NCBI RefSeq assembly: GCF_003116815.1
Contig: NZ_QDKQ01000052.1
Location: 147,612-211,611 of the forward strand
DNA length: 64,000 bases
Direction: 5' to 3'
Source: Caulobacter endophyticus
GTDB lineage: Bacteria; Pseudomonadota; Alphaproteobacteria; Caulobacterales; Caulobacteraceae
The position numbers were made by a program, and so were the translations under genes. Positions 1 through 8,474 of the stretch are shown piece after piece (position 1 is the first letter of the stretch; each line of letters opens with the position of its first letter). Under the pieces are notes generated by a model that worked only from the letters and a program-made list of their open reading frames with translations, was not told the origin of the DNA and did no database searches.

Positions 1-109
1 CGAAGGCCGGTGGGGGGCCGTTTTCAGCTTCCGGTGATATAGCCGGCTTTCAAACACTCCCCCCACCGATCGCTACGCGATCACCTCCCCCACAGGGGAG
101 GCTCCTTGA
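1..109. repeat. G+C-rich composite inverted-repeat element, cut by window start
   Basis: The stretch carries G-run/C-run hairpins (ACCTCCCCCACAGGGGAGG near its right end) and a central segment around GTTTTCAGCTTCCG. It aligns along most of its length with the reverse complement of the element at 28112-28254, so it is a copy of the same dispersed family, missing its left end because the window starts inside it. It lies downstream of hpt and holds no gene. Confidence 0.75.
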
Positions 110-114
110 AACGA

Positions 115-152
115 AAAACGCCGCGACAGCCGGTCAGCTGTCGCGGCGTTTT
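115..152. terminator. Bidirectional intrinsic terminator
   Basis: A perfect 16-bp inverted repeat (115-130 paired with 137-152, 6-nt loop) is flanked by an A-run on the left and a T-run on the right. It can therefore terminate transcription from either side. It lies downstream of hpt on the minus strand and presumably of a gene to the left of the window. Confidence 0.85.
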
Positions 153-191
153 GCGTCTGAGAAGCCCCTCTTCCTTCGGCTTTCGCCGACA

Positions 192-214
192 CCTTCTCCC
201 GCAAGGGAAGAAGG
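192..214. repeat. Short CCTTCTCCCGCAAGGG hairpin repeat
   Basis: An imperfect palindrome, CCTTCTCCCGCAAGGGAAG followed by AAGG. A related copy in inverted orientation lies at 4767-4790 just after plsC. Both sit immediately downstream of genes, as expected for a small dispersed hairpin family. Confidence 0.55.
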
Positions 215-229
215 ACCGGGACTTCAAGC

Positions 230-760
230 TCAGTCCAGCGCGCCGATATACGGCAGGCCGCGGCTCTTGCCTTCGTCGTCGAGGCCGTAGCCGACGAGGT
301 AGCGGGCCGGGGCTTCCCAGGCCACGAAGTCGGGCTCCATGCCGCGCGAGGTCGGCCAGGGCTTGCGGGCGAAGACGGCGGTCAGCACTTCGCTGGCGCC
401 GGCGTCCTTGACCAGGCGCGCGGCTTCCGACAGCGACAGGCCGGTGTCGAACACGTCGTCGACCACCAGGGCGCGGCGGCCCACCAGCGGACGCTGCAGG
501 TCGGCGCGCACTTCGCAACGGCCCGTGCTCTTGCGCTCGTCATGGTACGAGGCCAGCCACAGGGCGTCGAAGCGGACGTTGCGGCCGGCCTTCCACAGCG
601 CGCGGGTCAGGTCGGCGGCGAACCACAGGCCGCCGGTCAGCAGGCAGACGGCGACGGTGTCGTCGTCGATGCGCGGAGCGATCTGGCGAGCCAGGGCCTC
701 GACCCGCTCGGCGATTTCTTGCTCGGAAATGAGCACTTCGGGGCGGGCGAGATCGGTCAT
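230..760 (-). CDS. hpt: Hypoxanthine/purine phosphoribosyltransferase
   Basis: Cytosolic purine salvage enzyme that transfers the phosphoribosyl group of PRPP to hypoxanthine or guanine. The 176-aa length is normal for the family. The PRPP-binding signature ALVVDDVFDTGLSL lies at residues 97-110, with the acidic pair D101-D102, and the N-terminal LLTGGLWFAADL segment matches the PRTase pyrophosphate loop region. ATG start; only 15 nt separate it from the upstream zinc-ribbon gene on the same strand, so the two are probably co-transcribed. The hairpin at 115-152 would end the transcript. Xanthine or guanine specificity cannot be told from sequence alone. Confidence 0.92.
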   Translation of the reverse strand: MTDLARPEVLISEQEIAERVEALARQIAPRIDDDTVAVCLLTGGLWFAADLTRALWKAGRNVRFDALWLASYHDERKSTGRCEVRADLQRPLVGRRALVVDDVFDTGLSLSEAARLVKDAGASEVLTAVFARKPWPTSRGMEPDFVAWEAPARYLVGYGLDDEGKSRGLPYIGALD

Positions 761-775
761 GTCAGGGGATCTTGG

Positions 776-1735
776 TCAATGATGGTCGGCGGGGGCCGGT
801 TCGGCCGCTCCGGTCTCATGACCAGGGGCGTCATGTCCAGCCCCTTCCGCCACGGAATCCTCCGCATGCGCCCCTTCGGCGGCATGATCGGCGGCGGGCG
901 TGTCCTGGGCGCCGCGCAGTTCAGGCTCGCCGTGGCCGTCCTTGGCGGGGCCGAGGCCCGTCTTGACCGCGTGGGCCGCGCCCTTCTCGACCGCGAAGCC
1001 GACCTCCAGCACCTGGGCGCTGGACGGCGGGTTCAGCAGGGTCACCGAGAAGTGCCGGGTCTGGCCGGGCGGAATGATCGGATCGGCGGCGGCGGCCAGC
1101 TGGCCGGCCACACGCTTGCCGCCCTTGTTGAGCAGGGCGATGCGCAGCGGCGGGGCCGAGACCGGCTTTTCGGTGATGTTGCGGATCACGCCGGTGACGG
1201 TCAGGGCGGCGCGGCCGTCCTGCATCGAGGGCTGGGCGCGGATGCTGCTTTCCTCGACGATCAGGCCGACGGTGTTGATCGGCGCGCCGACCATGGCGTA
1301 GGCGCCGGCCGTGCCGGGCATCAGCTTTCCGATGTTGAGGCGGAAGACTCCGGCCCCGACCAGCACCACCACCACGAAGGCGGCCATCGAGGCCCAGACG
1401 ATGCCGGTGGTCTTGGCTTCCTTCAGGCGACGCTCGGCGTCGGCGCGGGCCCGGAAGACCTTGGGCAGTTCCTCGCCCGGCAGGGCGCTGACCGGCGGCT
1501 CCGGCTCGGGCTCGTCGTCCAGCGCGTGCAGGGGATCGAGCGCGGCCGAGACGGCCGCGTCGTTGGCCGGCGCCACGGCTGGCGGCGCGTCGAACAGGTC
1601 GTCGTCGGCGGCGGTTTCGTTACGCGCGGTCCACCGCGCCCCGCACGAGGCGCAGCGCACGACGCGCCCGGCCGAACCGACCTTGGCGTCGTCGACGAAA
1701 TAGCGGCTGGCGCACTCGGGACAGGTCAGTATCAT
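776..1735 (-). CDS. MJ0042-type zinc-ribbon protein with DUF3426-like C-terminus
   Basis: A 319-aa protein starting with an MJ0042 zinc ribbon: two CxxC knuckles, C5/C8 and C28/C31, spaced as in the family. An acidic, proline-rich linker (about 40-90) follows, then a charged stretch, one membrane helix (about 111-132) and a periplasmic domain (about 150-270) resembling DUF3426. The tail is rich in His, Glu and Ala. Such proteins are common in Proteobacteria but have no defined biochemical role. It is divergent from ftsE with only 57 bp between the start codons, so their promoters must overlap or be very compact. Confidence 0.85.
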   Translation of the reverse strand: MILTCPECASRYFVDDAKVGSAGRVVRCASCGARWTARNETAADDDLFDAPPAVAPANDAAVSAALDPLHALDDEPEPEPPVSALPGEELPKVFRARADAERRLKEAKTTGIVWASMAAFVVVVLVGAGVFRLNIGKLMPGTAGAYAMVGAPINTVGLIVEESSIRAQPSMQDGRAALTVTGVIRNITEKPVSAPPLRIALLNKGGKRVAGQLAAAADPIIPPGQTRHFSVTLLNPPSSAQVLEVGFAVEKGAAHAVKTGLGPAKDGHGEPELRGAQDTPAADHAAEGAHAEDSVAEGAGHDAPGHETGAAEPAPADHH

Positions 1736-1792
1736 GGCCGCGAATCGGTCATCCCCGCTTTACAGCATTGGAGGTCGCCGATTTTAACCCTG

Positions 1793-2527
1793 ATGTCCAG
1801 AAACCCCATCGACACACCCTTGCGGACCGGCGCAGATCACGACCCCGACGCCGTCCCCGTGGTCCGTTTCGAAGGCGTCTCCATGCGCTACGGGCGGGGG
1901 CACGAAACCCTGCGCGACATCGGATTTTCCCTTGCCCCTGGCTCGTTTCACTTCCTGACCGGCGCCTCGGGCGCGGGCAAGAGCTCCCTGCTCAAGCTGA
2001 TCTATCTGGCGCACCGTGCGTCACGGGGTCGCGTCGAGCTGTTCGGGCGCGATGTGAACCTGGTTCCGGGCGCCGACCTGCCGTTCCTGCGACGCCGCAT
2101 CGGCGTCGTCTTCCAGGAATTCCGTCTGCTGGAGCACCTGTCGGTGTTCGACAACGCCGGCCTGCCGCTGCGCATCGCCGGCCGCAAGCCCGATACCTAT
2201 CGCGACGACGTCGCCGAGCTGCTGCAGTGGGTGGGCCTGGGCGATCGCATGCACGCCCTGCCGGCCACCCTGTCGGGCGGCGAGAAGCAGCGCCTGGCCA
2301 TCGCCCGCGCCGTGGTCGACCGGCCCGATATCCTGTTGGCCGACGAGCCCACAGGCAATGTCGACCCGGCCATGTCGCTGCGCCTGCTGCGGCTGTTCGT
2401 CGAGCTCAACCGCCTGGGCACCACGGTGCTGATCGCCACCCACGACGAGGAGCTGGTGGCCCGCGCCGGCCGTCCGGTCCTGCATCTCGAACACGGCCGC
2501 ATGGTCGATACTGGCGAGGCGCGATGA
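1793..2527 (+). CDS. ftsE: Cell division ABC transporter ATPase FtsE
   Basis: ATPase of the FtsEX complex, which works at the septum to activate peptidoglycan hydrolases. It has 244 residues, with Walker A GASGAGKSS at 57-65, Q-loop VVFQEF, signature LSGGEKQRLAIARA at 160-173, Walker B ILLADEPTG and H-loop IATHDEE. The open frame extends far upstream, but the ATG at 1793 gives the normal FtsE length, and everything before it is antisense to the zinc-ribbon gene. The stop overlaps the ftsX start (ATGA), so the two genes are translationally coupled. FtsE has an 18-residue extension before the conserved core, slightly longer than in enterobacteria. Confidence 0.93.
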   Translation: MSRNPIDTPLRTGADHDPDAVPVVRFEGVSMRYGRGHETLRDIGFSLAPGSFHFLTGASGAGKSSLLKLIYLAHRASRGRVELFGRDVNLVPGADLPFLRRRIGVVFQEFRLLEHLSVFDNAGLPLRIAGRKPDTYRDDVAELLQWVGLGDRMHALPATLSGGEKQRLAIARAVVDRPDILLADEPTGNVDPAMSLRLLRLFVELNRLGTTVLIATHDEELVARAGRPVLHLEHGRMVDTGEAR

Positions 2528-3414
2528 GCGGCTTCGACCTCAATCGCTGGAAACCCGGCCCGCTGCTGCCGCCGCGCGACGCCCGCGACGGGGCGCTGGT
2601 GTTCGTGGTGGCCGTGCTGTGCTTCCTGGCCTGCCTCACCGCGCTGGCCGCCCTGGCCGCCAACCGCGCCGCCGAGGGCTGGAGCGCCCAGCTGACCGGC
2701 TCGGCCACAGTCGTCGTCCGCGCCAAGGCCGGCGAGACCCCCGACAGCGCCGCCGCCCGCGCCGCCGAGACGCTGGCCGGCGTCAAGGGCGTGGTCCAGG
2801 CCCAGGCCCTGACAAAGGACAAGGCCGAGGCCCTGCTGGAGCCGTGGATCGGCCGCGACGCCCTGGTCGCCGACCTGCCGACCCCGCGCCTGGTCACCCT
2901 CGACCTCGACCCCAAGGCCCCCGCCTCCGCCGAGACCCTGACCAAGGCCCTGCAAGAGGCCGCCGTCGACGCGGTGGTCGACGATCACAGCCGCTGGATC
3001 GCCGATATCGAGCGCGGCGCGGGCCTGGCCCGCTGGGCGGCCATGGGCGTCTTCGCCCTGATCGCCGCCGCCGCCGCCGCCGTCATCACCTTCGCCACCC
3101 GGGCTGGCCTGGCCGCCCGTCACGAGGTGATCGAGGTGCTGCACCTTTCCGGCGCCGAGGCCCCGTTCATCGCCCGGCTGTTCCAGAACCGGTTCGCGGC
3201 CATGGCCGCCAGCGCGGGCTTGCTCGGCGGCGCGGCCGCGGTCATCGTCGGCGTCGCGGCGCGGCTGGCGGGGGGCGGCTCGGGCTTCACCCCGGTGCTG
3301 CCTCTGGCCTGGGTCGACCTTCTGGCGCCCCTGCCCTGCCCGCTGATCGCCGCCCTGGTCGCGGGGCTGGCCGCGCGCGCCGCGGCCCTCCGCCTGCTGA
3401 AGGACATGCCGTGA
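2524..3414 (+). CDS. ftsX: Cell division protein FtsX
   Basis: Membrane partner of FtsE, 296 aa. Four hydrophobic segments are visible: one near residues 24-46, then a large extracytoplasmic loop (about 50-160) that in the family contacts hydrolase activators, and three helices in the C-terminal half. The order matches FtsX (TM1, large periplasmic domain, TM2-4). The start overlaps the ftsE stop by 4 nt, and its own stop overlaps the GTG of the next gene. Sequence is alanine-rich, as is usual here. Assignment rests on gene order and topology, since FtsX is poorly conserved. Confidence 0.9.
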   Translation: MSGFDLNRWKPGPLLPPRDARDGALVFVVAVLCFLACLTALAALAANRAAEGWSAQLTGSATVVVRAKAGETPDSAAARAAETLAGVKGVVQAQALTKDKAEALLEPWIGRDALVADLPTPRLVTLDLDPKAPASAETLTKALQEAAVDAVVDDHSRWIADIERGAGLARWAAMGVFALIAAAAAAVITFATRAGLAARHEVIEVLHLSGAEAPFIARLFQNRFAAMAASAGLLGGAAAVIVGVAARLAGGGSGFTPVLPLAWVDLLAPLPCPLIAALVAGLAARAAALRLLKDMP

Positions 3415-4061
3415 AGAGCATCGCCGCCTTCCTGATCGTGGTGATGATCTGGACCCTGGGCCTGCTGGCCTTCACCTCGCGGGTGGAGCGCTCGACCCCG
3501 GCGGCCGATCCGCCCGTCGCCGACGGCGTCGTCGTGCTGACCGGCGCCTCGAACCTGCGCCTGGAGGCGGCCACCAAGCTGCTGGAGGCCGGCAAGGGCA
3601 AGCGGCTGCTGATCTCGGGCGTCAACCGCGAGGCCACCCGCGCCGACGTCCAGGACGTCACCAAGGCCGTCAAGCCGATCTACGACTGCTGCGTGGATCT
3701 CGGCTTCGCAGCCGCCGACACGGTCGGCAACGCCCGCGAGACTGCCGAATGGGCCAAGGCCCGCGGCTACAAGAGCCTGATCGTCGTCACCGCCGACTAC
3801 CACATGCCGCGCTCGATGCTGGAACTGCGCGCCACCATGCCGGACGTGAAGCTCTCGCCCTATCCGGTGGCCACCGAGAGCCTGAACGCACGCCGCTGGT
3901 GGAAGCGCTCGCACACGGCCCGGCGGATGATCGTGGAATACTGCAAGTACCTGGCGATCCTGGGGCGCGAGGCGTTCCTGAACCTGGGTCCGAAAGACAA
4001 GCCCGCCGAGACGTCGGAGACCGGGCCCGCCGAGACTTCGGCAACGGGGAAAGACTCTTGA
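3411..4061 (+). CDS. YdcF/DUF218 family protein
   Basis: A 216-aa protein with an N-terminal membrane anchor (about 3-21) and a DUF218 domain: DGVVVLTGASNLRLEAA near 38-54, LLISGVN, and VVTADYHMPRSMLEL near the middle, the usual DUF218 nucleotide-fold motifs. Family members (YdcF, SanA, ElyC) are linked to the envelope and to lipid-carrier recycling, but the reaction is unproven. GTG start at 3411 overlaps the ftsX stop (GTGA). The C-terminus carries a short repeat of ETSETGPAETSATG type. Position between ftsX and plsC suggests an envelope role. Confidence 0.85.
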   Translation: MKSIAAFLIVVMIWTLGLLAFTSRVERSTPAADPPVADGVVVLTGASNLRLEAATKLLEAGKGKRLLISGVNREATRADVQDVTKAVKPIYDCCVDLGFAAADTVGNARETAEWAKARGYKSLIVVTADYHMPRSMLELRATMPDVKLSPYPVATESLNARRWWKRSHTARRMIVEYCKYLAILGREAFLNLGPKDKPAETSETGPAETSATGKDS

Positions 4062-4765
4062 TCTATCTGCGCTCGTTCCTGTTCCAGCTGTTCTTCTGGC
4101 TGTGGTCGGCGACCATGGCCATCCTGATGCTGGTCACCCTGGCGCTGCCGCGCCCGGTCAATCGCGCCGCCATGCGGTTCTGGTCGCAGGGCGTGATCCT
4201 GGGCCTGCGCATCCTGGCGGGCGTGCGGGTCGAGGTGCGAGGCCAGGTCCCGACCGGTCCGGCCCTGATCGCCGCCAAACACCAGTCGATGTTCGACGTC
4301 TTCAGCCAGTTCGCCATCCTGCCCGACGCCTGCTTCGTGATGAAGAAGGAGCTCCTGATGGTGCCGCTGTTCGGGTGGCACGGCCTCAAGGCCAGGATGA
4401 TCGTCGTCGACCGCGACGGCCACTCGGCGGCGCTGAAGAAGCTGGTGCGCGACAGCGTCGACCGCATGAAGGAGACGCGGCAGGTGGTGATCTTCCCCGA
4501 AGGCACCCGCGGCAAGGTCGGCGAGCCCGGCGACTACAAGCCCGGCATCGCCGCGCTCTATCGCGAGCTGGAACTGCCGGTCACTCCCCTGGCCCTGAAC
4601 TGCGGCCAGCACTGGCTGCACAAGAGCCTGCTGATCCAGCCCGGCGTCATCGTCTTCGAATACCTGCCGCCCATCCCCGCCGGCCTCAAGCGCGGCGAGT
4701 TCATGCGCGAACTGCAGACGCGGATCGACGGCGCGACCAAGGCGCTGGAGGAGGCGGGGATCTAA
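4058..4765 (+). CDS. plsC: 1-acyl-sn-glycerol-3-phosphate acyltransferase
   Basis: Membrane-associated acyltransferase making phosphatidic acid from lysophosphatidic acid. It has 235 aa with an N-terminal hydrophobic helix (about 5-30), the catalytic HX4D motif HQSMFD (H75, D80) and the acyl-acceptor motif FPEGTR at 146-151. I chose the TTG at 4058, which overlaps the preceding stop by 4 nt (TTGA) and has a GGGGAAAG ribosome site just upstream. An internal ATG would remove most of the membrane helix. It is the last gene of the ftsE operon, tying phospholipid synthesis to division genes. Confidence 0.9.
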   Translation: MIYLRSFLFQLFFWLWSATMAILMLVTLALPRPVNRAAMRFWSQGVILGLRILAGVRVEVRGQVPTGPALIAAKHQSMFDVFSQFAILPDACFVMKKELLMVPLFGWHGLKARMIVVDRDGHSAALKKLVRDSVDRMKETRQVVIFPEGTRGKVGEPGDYKPGIAALYRELELPVTPLALNCGQHWLHKSLLIQPGVIVFEYLPPIPAGLKRGEFMRELQTRIDGATKALEEAGI

Positions 4766-4766
4766 T

Positions 4767-4790
4767 CCTTCTACCCTTGCGGAAGAGGGA
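4767..4790. repeat. Short hairpin repeat after plsC
   Basis: CCTTCTACCCTTGCGGAAGA followed by GGGA is an imperfect palindrome related to the reverse complement of 192-214. It fills the gap between the convergent plsC and chaC stops and could act as a weak terminator for either. Confidence 0.5.
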
Positions 4791-5354
4791 TCAGGCCTCC
4801 CTCGCCTCCACCATCTTCAACAGCGCCTCCATGGCGTGGTCTCGCACCCCGTCCTCGCGCAGGTGCATGACCAGATCCCGCAGATAGTCGATATTGGGCC
4901 CCGACAGGCCGCTCGCACCCGCGATCAGCTGCGCCTGCTGCTCCAGGGTCAGCGCCCCGGCCCACTGGCCGTGCTTGCGGTCCGACAGGAACACCAGGGC
5001 CGGCGCCTCGCCGTTCCCGTCGATTCGCAGCTTCGACCAGGCCTCGAAATAGGTCTCGGTCGGCTGCTCGCGTTCGCGCAGGTAGGCGTAGACCTCGGGC
5101 CAGGCGGCTTCGGCCACCCGATAGGCCACGCCGCGCACCGCGCCGCCGGGGGCCAGGCCCAGAACCAGGCCGGGCCGCTCGTAGGTGCCACGGTGATGCA
5201 CCGAATAGATGCAGAAGGCGCGCCTGCGCCCATGGAGAACCGCCGTTCTTCGGTCTATGAACGGGAACCCGGGCCGCCACATCAGCGATCCGTAACCGAA
5301 CACCCAACGATCGCCGCCCTGCGGCTGCTCGCTCGACACGCCTGACACCCTCAC
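4791..5354 (-). CDS. chaC: ChaC-like gamma-glutamylcyclotransferase
   Basis: Predicted glutathione-specific gamma-glutamylcyclotransferase, cleaving glutathione to 5-oxoproline and Cys-Gly in the cytosol. It has 187 aa with the diagnostic FGYGSLMWRPGF motif (19-30), HRGTYERPGLVLGL and an acidic REREQ segment in the region of the family's catalytic glutamate. Start is uncertain: GTG codons at 5354, 5348 and 5339 are all possible, and none has a clear ribosome site. The gene diverges from the DUF2125 gene with only 23 bp between starts. A 5-oxoprolinase at 48669-52274 could consume the product. Confidence 0.88.
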   Translation of the reverse strand: MRVSGVSSEQPQGGDRWVFGYGSLMWRPGFPFIDRRTAVLHGRRRAFCIYSVHHRGTYERPGLVLGLAPGGAVRGVAYRVAEAAWPEVYAYLREREQPTETYFEAWSKLRIDGNGEAPALVFLSDRKHGQWAGALTLEQQAQLIAGASGLSGPNIDYLRDLVMHLREDGVRDHAMEALLKMVEAREA

Positions 5355-5377
5355 CGACCGGAACAGCCCCTTCGCCC

Positions 5378-6397
5378 ATGACCCATAGCGACCCGCAGCC
5401 GTCCCGCAAGCCCCGCCGTCGCGGCCTCGCCTTGCCTTTCGTGCTCGCGGCCCTGGTCTGCATCGCCTGGAGCGTCGGCTGGTTCTATCTGCGCAACGAG
5501 ACGGTCAAGCGCCTGGACGCGACTTCGGCCCAGCTGAAGGCCGAGGGCTACGACCTGTCCTGGACCCGGCGCGACGTCACCGGCTTTCCCTTCCGGCTCG
5601 ACGTGCGGCTGGAGAACGCCCGCGTCGCCGAGCCTACCGGCTGGGCGGTGCGCGCGCCGCAACTGAAGGGCGAGGCGATGATCTACGGCATCGGCCACTG
5701 GATCATCGTCGCCCCCGCCGGCGTCGTCCTGACCCGTCCCGAGAAGGGCGACGTGACCATCACCGGGCAGGCCCTGCGCGCCAGCCTGGCCGGCTTCGAC
5801 CAGTATCCGCCCCGGATTTCGGTCGAGGGCGCCAAGCTGGTCTTCACCACCGCCGCCGACGTCGAGCCCTTCCCGATCAGCTCCACCGAATCCATGCAGC
5901 TGCATCTGCGCTCAGGCCCCGAGGACCAGGGCGCGATCCTGTTCAAGGCCGACGGCGCCAAGGTGGCCTTCACCGGCCTGCTCGGCCGCATCGCCCAGGA
6001 CCGCACCGCCTCGCTCTACTGGGACTCGCGCCTGGCCAAGGTCTCGGCCCTGCGCGGCGACAACTGGACCGACGCCGTGCGCGACTGGACCGCCGCGGGC
6101 GGCGCTATCACCGTCGAGAGCGGCAAGCTGACCGCCGGCGACGCGCTGATCGAGGCCAGGTCCGGCGCCCTTACGGTCGACAGCCTGGGCCGCCTGCAAG
6201 GCGCCCTCGACGTCACCGTCCGCGAAAAGCCTACCCCCGGCGAGGCCATCACCGACGCCCGCTCGGCCGTGGCCGCGGTCGCCGCGGCGGCGGGCAAGGA
6301 CCCGACGCTCAGCGCCACCCTGCTGTTCCAAGACGGCCGCACGCGCCTGGGCCCGTTCGACACGGGTCCCTCGCCGATGGTGTACGTGCCGCGGTAA
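5378..6397 (+). CDS. DUF2125 family membrane-anchored protein
   Basis: A 339-aa protein with a basic N-terminus (SRKPRRRG), one membrane helix (about 18-35) and a long extracytoplasmic domain. The segment GYDLSWTRRDVTGFPFRLDV (about 53-72) and the later VRAPQLKGEAMIYGIGHWII match the conserved start of DUF2125, an alphaproteobacterial family of unknown function. The beta-rich, repeat-poor domain resembles lipid-transfer-like AsmA relatives only loosely. ATG start; no strong ribosome site is visible upstream, which together with the tiny divergent gap hints at a leaderless or near-leaderless message. Confidence 0.85.
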   Translation: MTHSDPQPSRKPRRRGLALPFVLAALVCIAWSVGWFYLRNETVKRLDATSAQLKAEGYDLSWTRRDVTGFPFRLDVRLENARVAEPTGWAVRAPQLKGEAMIYGIGHWIIVAPAGVVLTRPEKGDVTITGQALRASLAGFDQYPPRISVEGAKLVFTTAADVEPFPISSTESMQLHLRSGPEDQGAILFKADGAKVAFTGLLGRIAQDRTASLYWDSRLAKVSALRGDNWTDAVRDWTAAGGAITVESGKLTAGDALIEARSGALTVDSLGRLQGALDVTVREKPTPGEAITDARSAVAAVAAAAGKDPTLSATLLFQDGRTRLGPFDTGPSPMVYVPR

Positions 6398-6463
6398 ACC
6401 AAGCCTTCTCTCTTTGAGGGTGACCTCGAGACGACGCAATTTCCTTCCCCGGCGACGCGGCTA

Positions 6464-6491
6464 TTGCACCCTTCGCGGCAAGGACTATGTT
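6464..6491 (+). promoter_or_regulatory. Predicted housekeeping promoter for the chorismate mutase operon
   Basis: TTGCAC (6464-6469) and TATGTT (6486-6491) are separated by 16 nt, a good match to a vegetative -35/-10 pair. The -10 overlaps the first in-frame ATG at 6487, which therefore cannot be the start, and supports the ATG at 6517. Confidence 0.5.
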
Positions 6492-6516
6492 CCGCCCCTC
6501 ATTTTCGGGGATAGAC

Positions 6517-7308
6517 ATGGGTCGCGACGCGGACGAGACGCCGCCCTCGCTGGACGAGGTCCGATGGCGCATCGACGCCATCGATAGCCAACTGCTCGCG
6601 CTGATCGACGAGCGGGCCGGTCTGTCGCGCGCCGTCGCCACGGCCAAGCGCGCGGCGGGCGACACCGGCTTTGGCCTGCGCCCCGGCCGCGAGGCCCTGA
6701 TCGTCCGCAAGCTGCTGTCGGCGGAGCGCAACGACGCCCCCGACGGCCTCGTCATCCGGATCTGGCGCGAGCTGATGGCCGACAGCCTGTCGCGCCAGGG
6801 TCCGTTCCACCTGACCGTCTGGGGCGACGGCCGCACCGTCGAGCTGGCCCGCCTGCGCTTCGGCGCCGCCCCGCCGATGACCGTGGTCGCCGCCGACAAG
6901 GACGCCCTGGCCGCGGCCAAGACGCCGTGGGGCGTCTCGGTGCTGGGCCTGCAGCCGGGCAGCGCCTGGTGGGGCCGCCTGCTGGCCGAGCCGACGCTGA
7001 ACATCTTCGCCGCCCTGCCCTGCCTCACGCGCTGGGGTCCGCAGGCCGCCTTCGCGGTGGCCCAGGTCGAGGTCGAGCCCACCGGCGGCGACCAGACCTT
7101 CTGGGTGACCGATAGCGCCAAGAGCGCCGGCGCCATCGTCGAGGCCCTGGGCGCCGACGGCGTGGCGGCCGAACCGCTGGCCGAGGCCGGCGGCCTGAAG
7201 CTCTTTTCGCTGTCGGGCTTCTACCAGCGCAACGACGAGCGCCTGGCCCGCGCGCCGGGCCAGCTGACCGGCGTCATCGGGGCTGCGCCGTCTCCCTTCG
7301 ACGTGTAA
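6517..7308 (+). CDS. Chorismate mutase (AroQ-type) domain protein
   Basis: Converts chorismate to prephenate for Phe/Tyr synthesis. The N-terminal about 95 residues form an AroQ helical domain: LDEVRWRIDAIDSQLLALID, then ERAGLSRAVATAKR and a later IWRELMADSL segment. The remaining about 160 residues do not resemble prephenate dehydratase or a known regulatory domain that I recognise, so the protein (263 aa) is longer than a minimal mutase. The ATG at 6517 has a GGGG ribosome site and follows the predicted promoter. Next to hisC and tyrC, which complete an aromatic branch. Confidence 0.85.
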   Translation: MGRDADETPPSLDEVRWRIDAIDSQLLALIDERAGLSRAVATAKRAAGDTGFGLRPGREALIVRKLLSAERNDAPDGLVIRIWRELMADSLSRQGPFHLTVWGDGRTVELARLRFGAAPPMTVVAADKDALAAAKTPWGVSVLGLQPGSAWWGRLLAEPTLNIFAALPCLTRWGPQAAFAVAQVEVEPTGGDQTFWVTDSAKSAGAIVEALGADGVAAEPLAEAGGLKLFSLSGFYQRNDERLARAPGQLTGVIGAAPSPFDV

Positions 7309-7358
7309 GAAGGCCCCGCTTTTTCGCGCGGGCCGCCATGGCCCCCTTGAGACCCGTG

Positions 7359-8474
7359 ATGACCGCTTCCGACCGTGCCGCCTCGCCTCGTCCGCTGCCC
7401 AAGCCGGGCATCCTCGACATCGCCGCCTATGTCGGCGGCAAGTCGAAGGTCGAGGGGATCGCCCATCCGGTGAAGCTGTCCAGCAACGAGAACGTCCTCG
7501 GCTGCAGCGACAAGGCCAAGGCCGCCTATCGCGACGCGGTCGACCGCCTTCACATCTATCCTGACGGCAAGTCGAACGCCCTGCGCGCCGCTGTCGCCGA
7601 CCGCTACGGCCTGGAGCCCGAGCGCCTGACCTTCGGCGACGGCAGCGACGAGATCTTCGCCCTGCTTTGCCAAGTCTATCTGGAGCCCGGCGACAACATC
7701 GTCCAGGGCGAGCATGGCTTCGCCGCCTATGCGATCGGCGCGCGCGCCTGCCAGGCGGAGGTCCGCTTCGCCAAGGAGCCCAAGCGTCGCATCGACGTGG
7801 AGGAAACCATCAAGTGCGTGGATGAGCGCACCCGCCTCGTCTTCGTCGCCAACCCGGCCAATCCGACCGGCACCTGGCTGACGGGCGAAGAGATCCGCGA
7901 GTTGCACGCGGCCCTGCCGCCGTCGGTGATCCTGGTGCTGGACGGCGCCTATGCCGAGTTCGCGACCGACCCGCGCTTCGAGGACGGCCTGGCGCTGGCC
8001 CGCGAAACCCAGAACGTCATCGTCACCCGCACCTTCTCGAAGATCCACGGCCTGGCCGCCCTGCGCGTCGGCTGGGGCTATGCCGACTTCGGCATCATCG
8101 ATCCGATCGAGCGCATCCGCCCGCCGTTCAACACCTCGATCCCCGGCCAGGACGCCGCCATCGCCGCCCTCGCCGATCGCGAGTTCGAGGCCGCCTCGGT
8201 GGCCCTGGTCGAGCAATGGCGTCCTTGGCTGGCCCAGCAACTGGGCGGCCTTGGCCTGACGGTCACCCCGTCGGCGGCCAACTTCGTGCTGGTCGACTTC
8301 CCCACGACTCCGGGCAAGACCGCTCTGGACGCCGAGGCCTTCCTGGCCAGCAAGGGCTATCTCGTGCGCGCCGTGGCCAATTACGGCCTGCCGGAGTCGA
8401 TCCGCATCACCATCGGCCGCGAGGAACACAACCGCGCCGTCGTGGACCTGCTGGCGCAGTTCCTCGCGCGATGA
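7359..8474 (+). CDS. hisC: Histidinol-phosphate / aromatic aminotransferase
   Basis: PLP-dependent class I/II aminotransferase, 371 aa. KLSSNENVLG near 39-48 is typical of HisC, the nucleotide-like ANPANPTGT segment lies near 164-172, and the Schiff-base lysine is K228 in TFSKIHGLAALRVGWG. Located between chorismate mutase and tyrC, it may act mainly as the aromatic (tyrosine/phenylalanine) aminotransferase instead of, or besides, histidine synthesis; sequence does not separate these. I prefer the ATG at 7359 over the upstream ATG at 7338 because the conserved domain begins soon after. The stop overlaps the tyrC ATG (ATGA). Confidence 0.88.
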   Translation: MTASDRAASPRPLPKPGILDIAAYVGGKSKVEGIAHPVKLSSNENVLGCSDKAKAAYRDAVDRLHIYPDGKSNALRAAVADRYGLEPERLTFGDGSDEIFALLCQVYLEPGDNIVQGEHGFAAYAIGARACQAEVRFAKEPKRRIDVEETIKCVDERTRLVFVANPANPTGTWLTGEEIRELHAALPPSVILVLDGAYAEFATDPRFEDGLALARETQNVIVTRTFSKIHGLAALRVGWGYADFGIIDPIERIRPPFNTSIPGQDAAIAALADREFEAASVALVEQWRPWLAQQLGGLGLTVTPSAANFVLVDFPTTPGKTALDAEAFLASKGYLVRAVANYGLPESIRITIGREEHNRAVVDLLAQFLAR

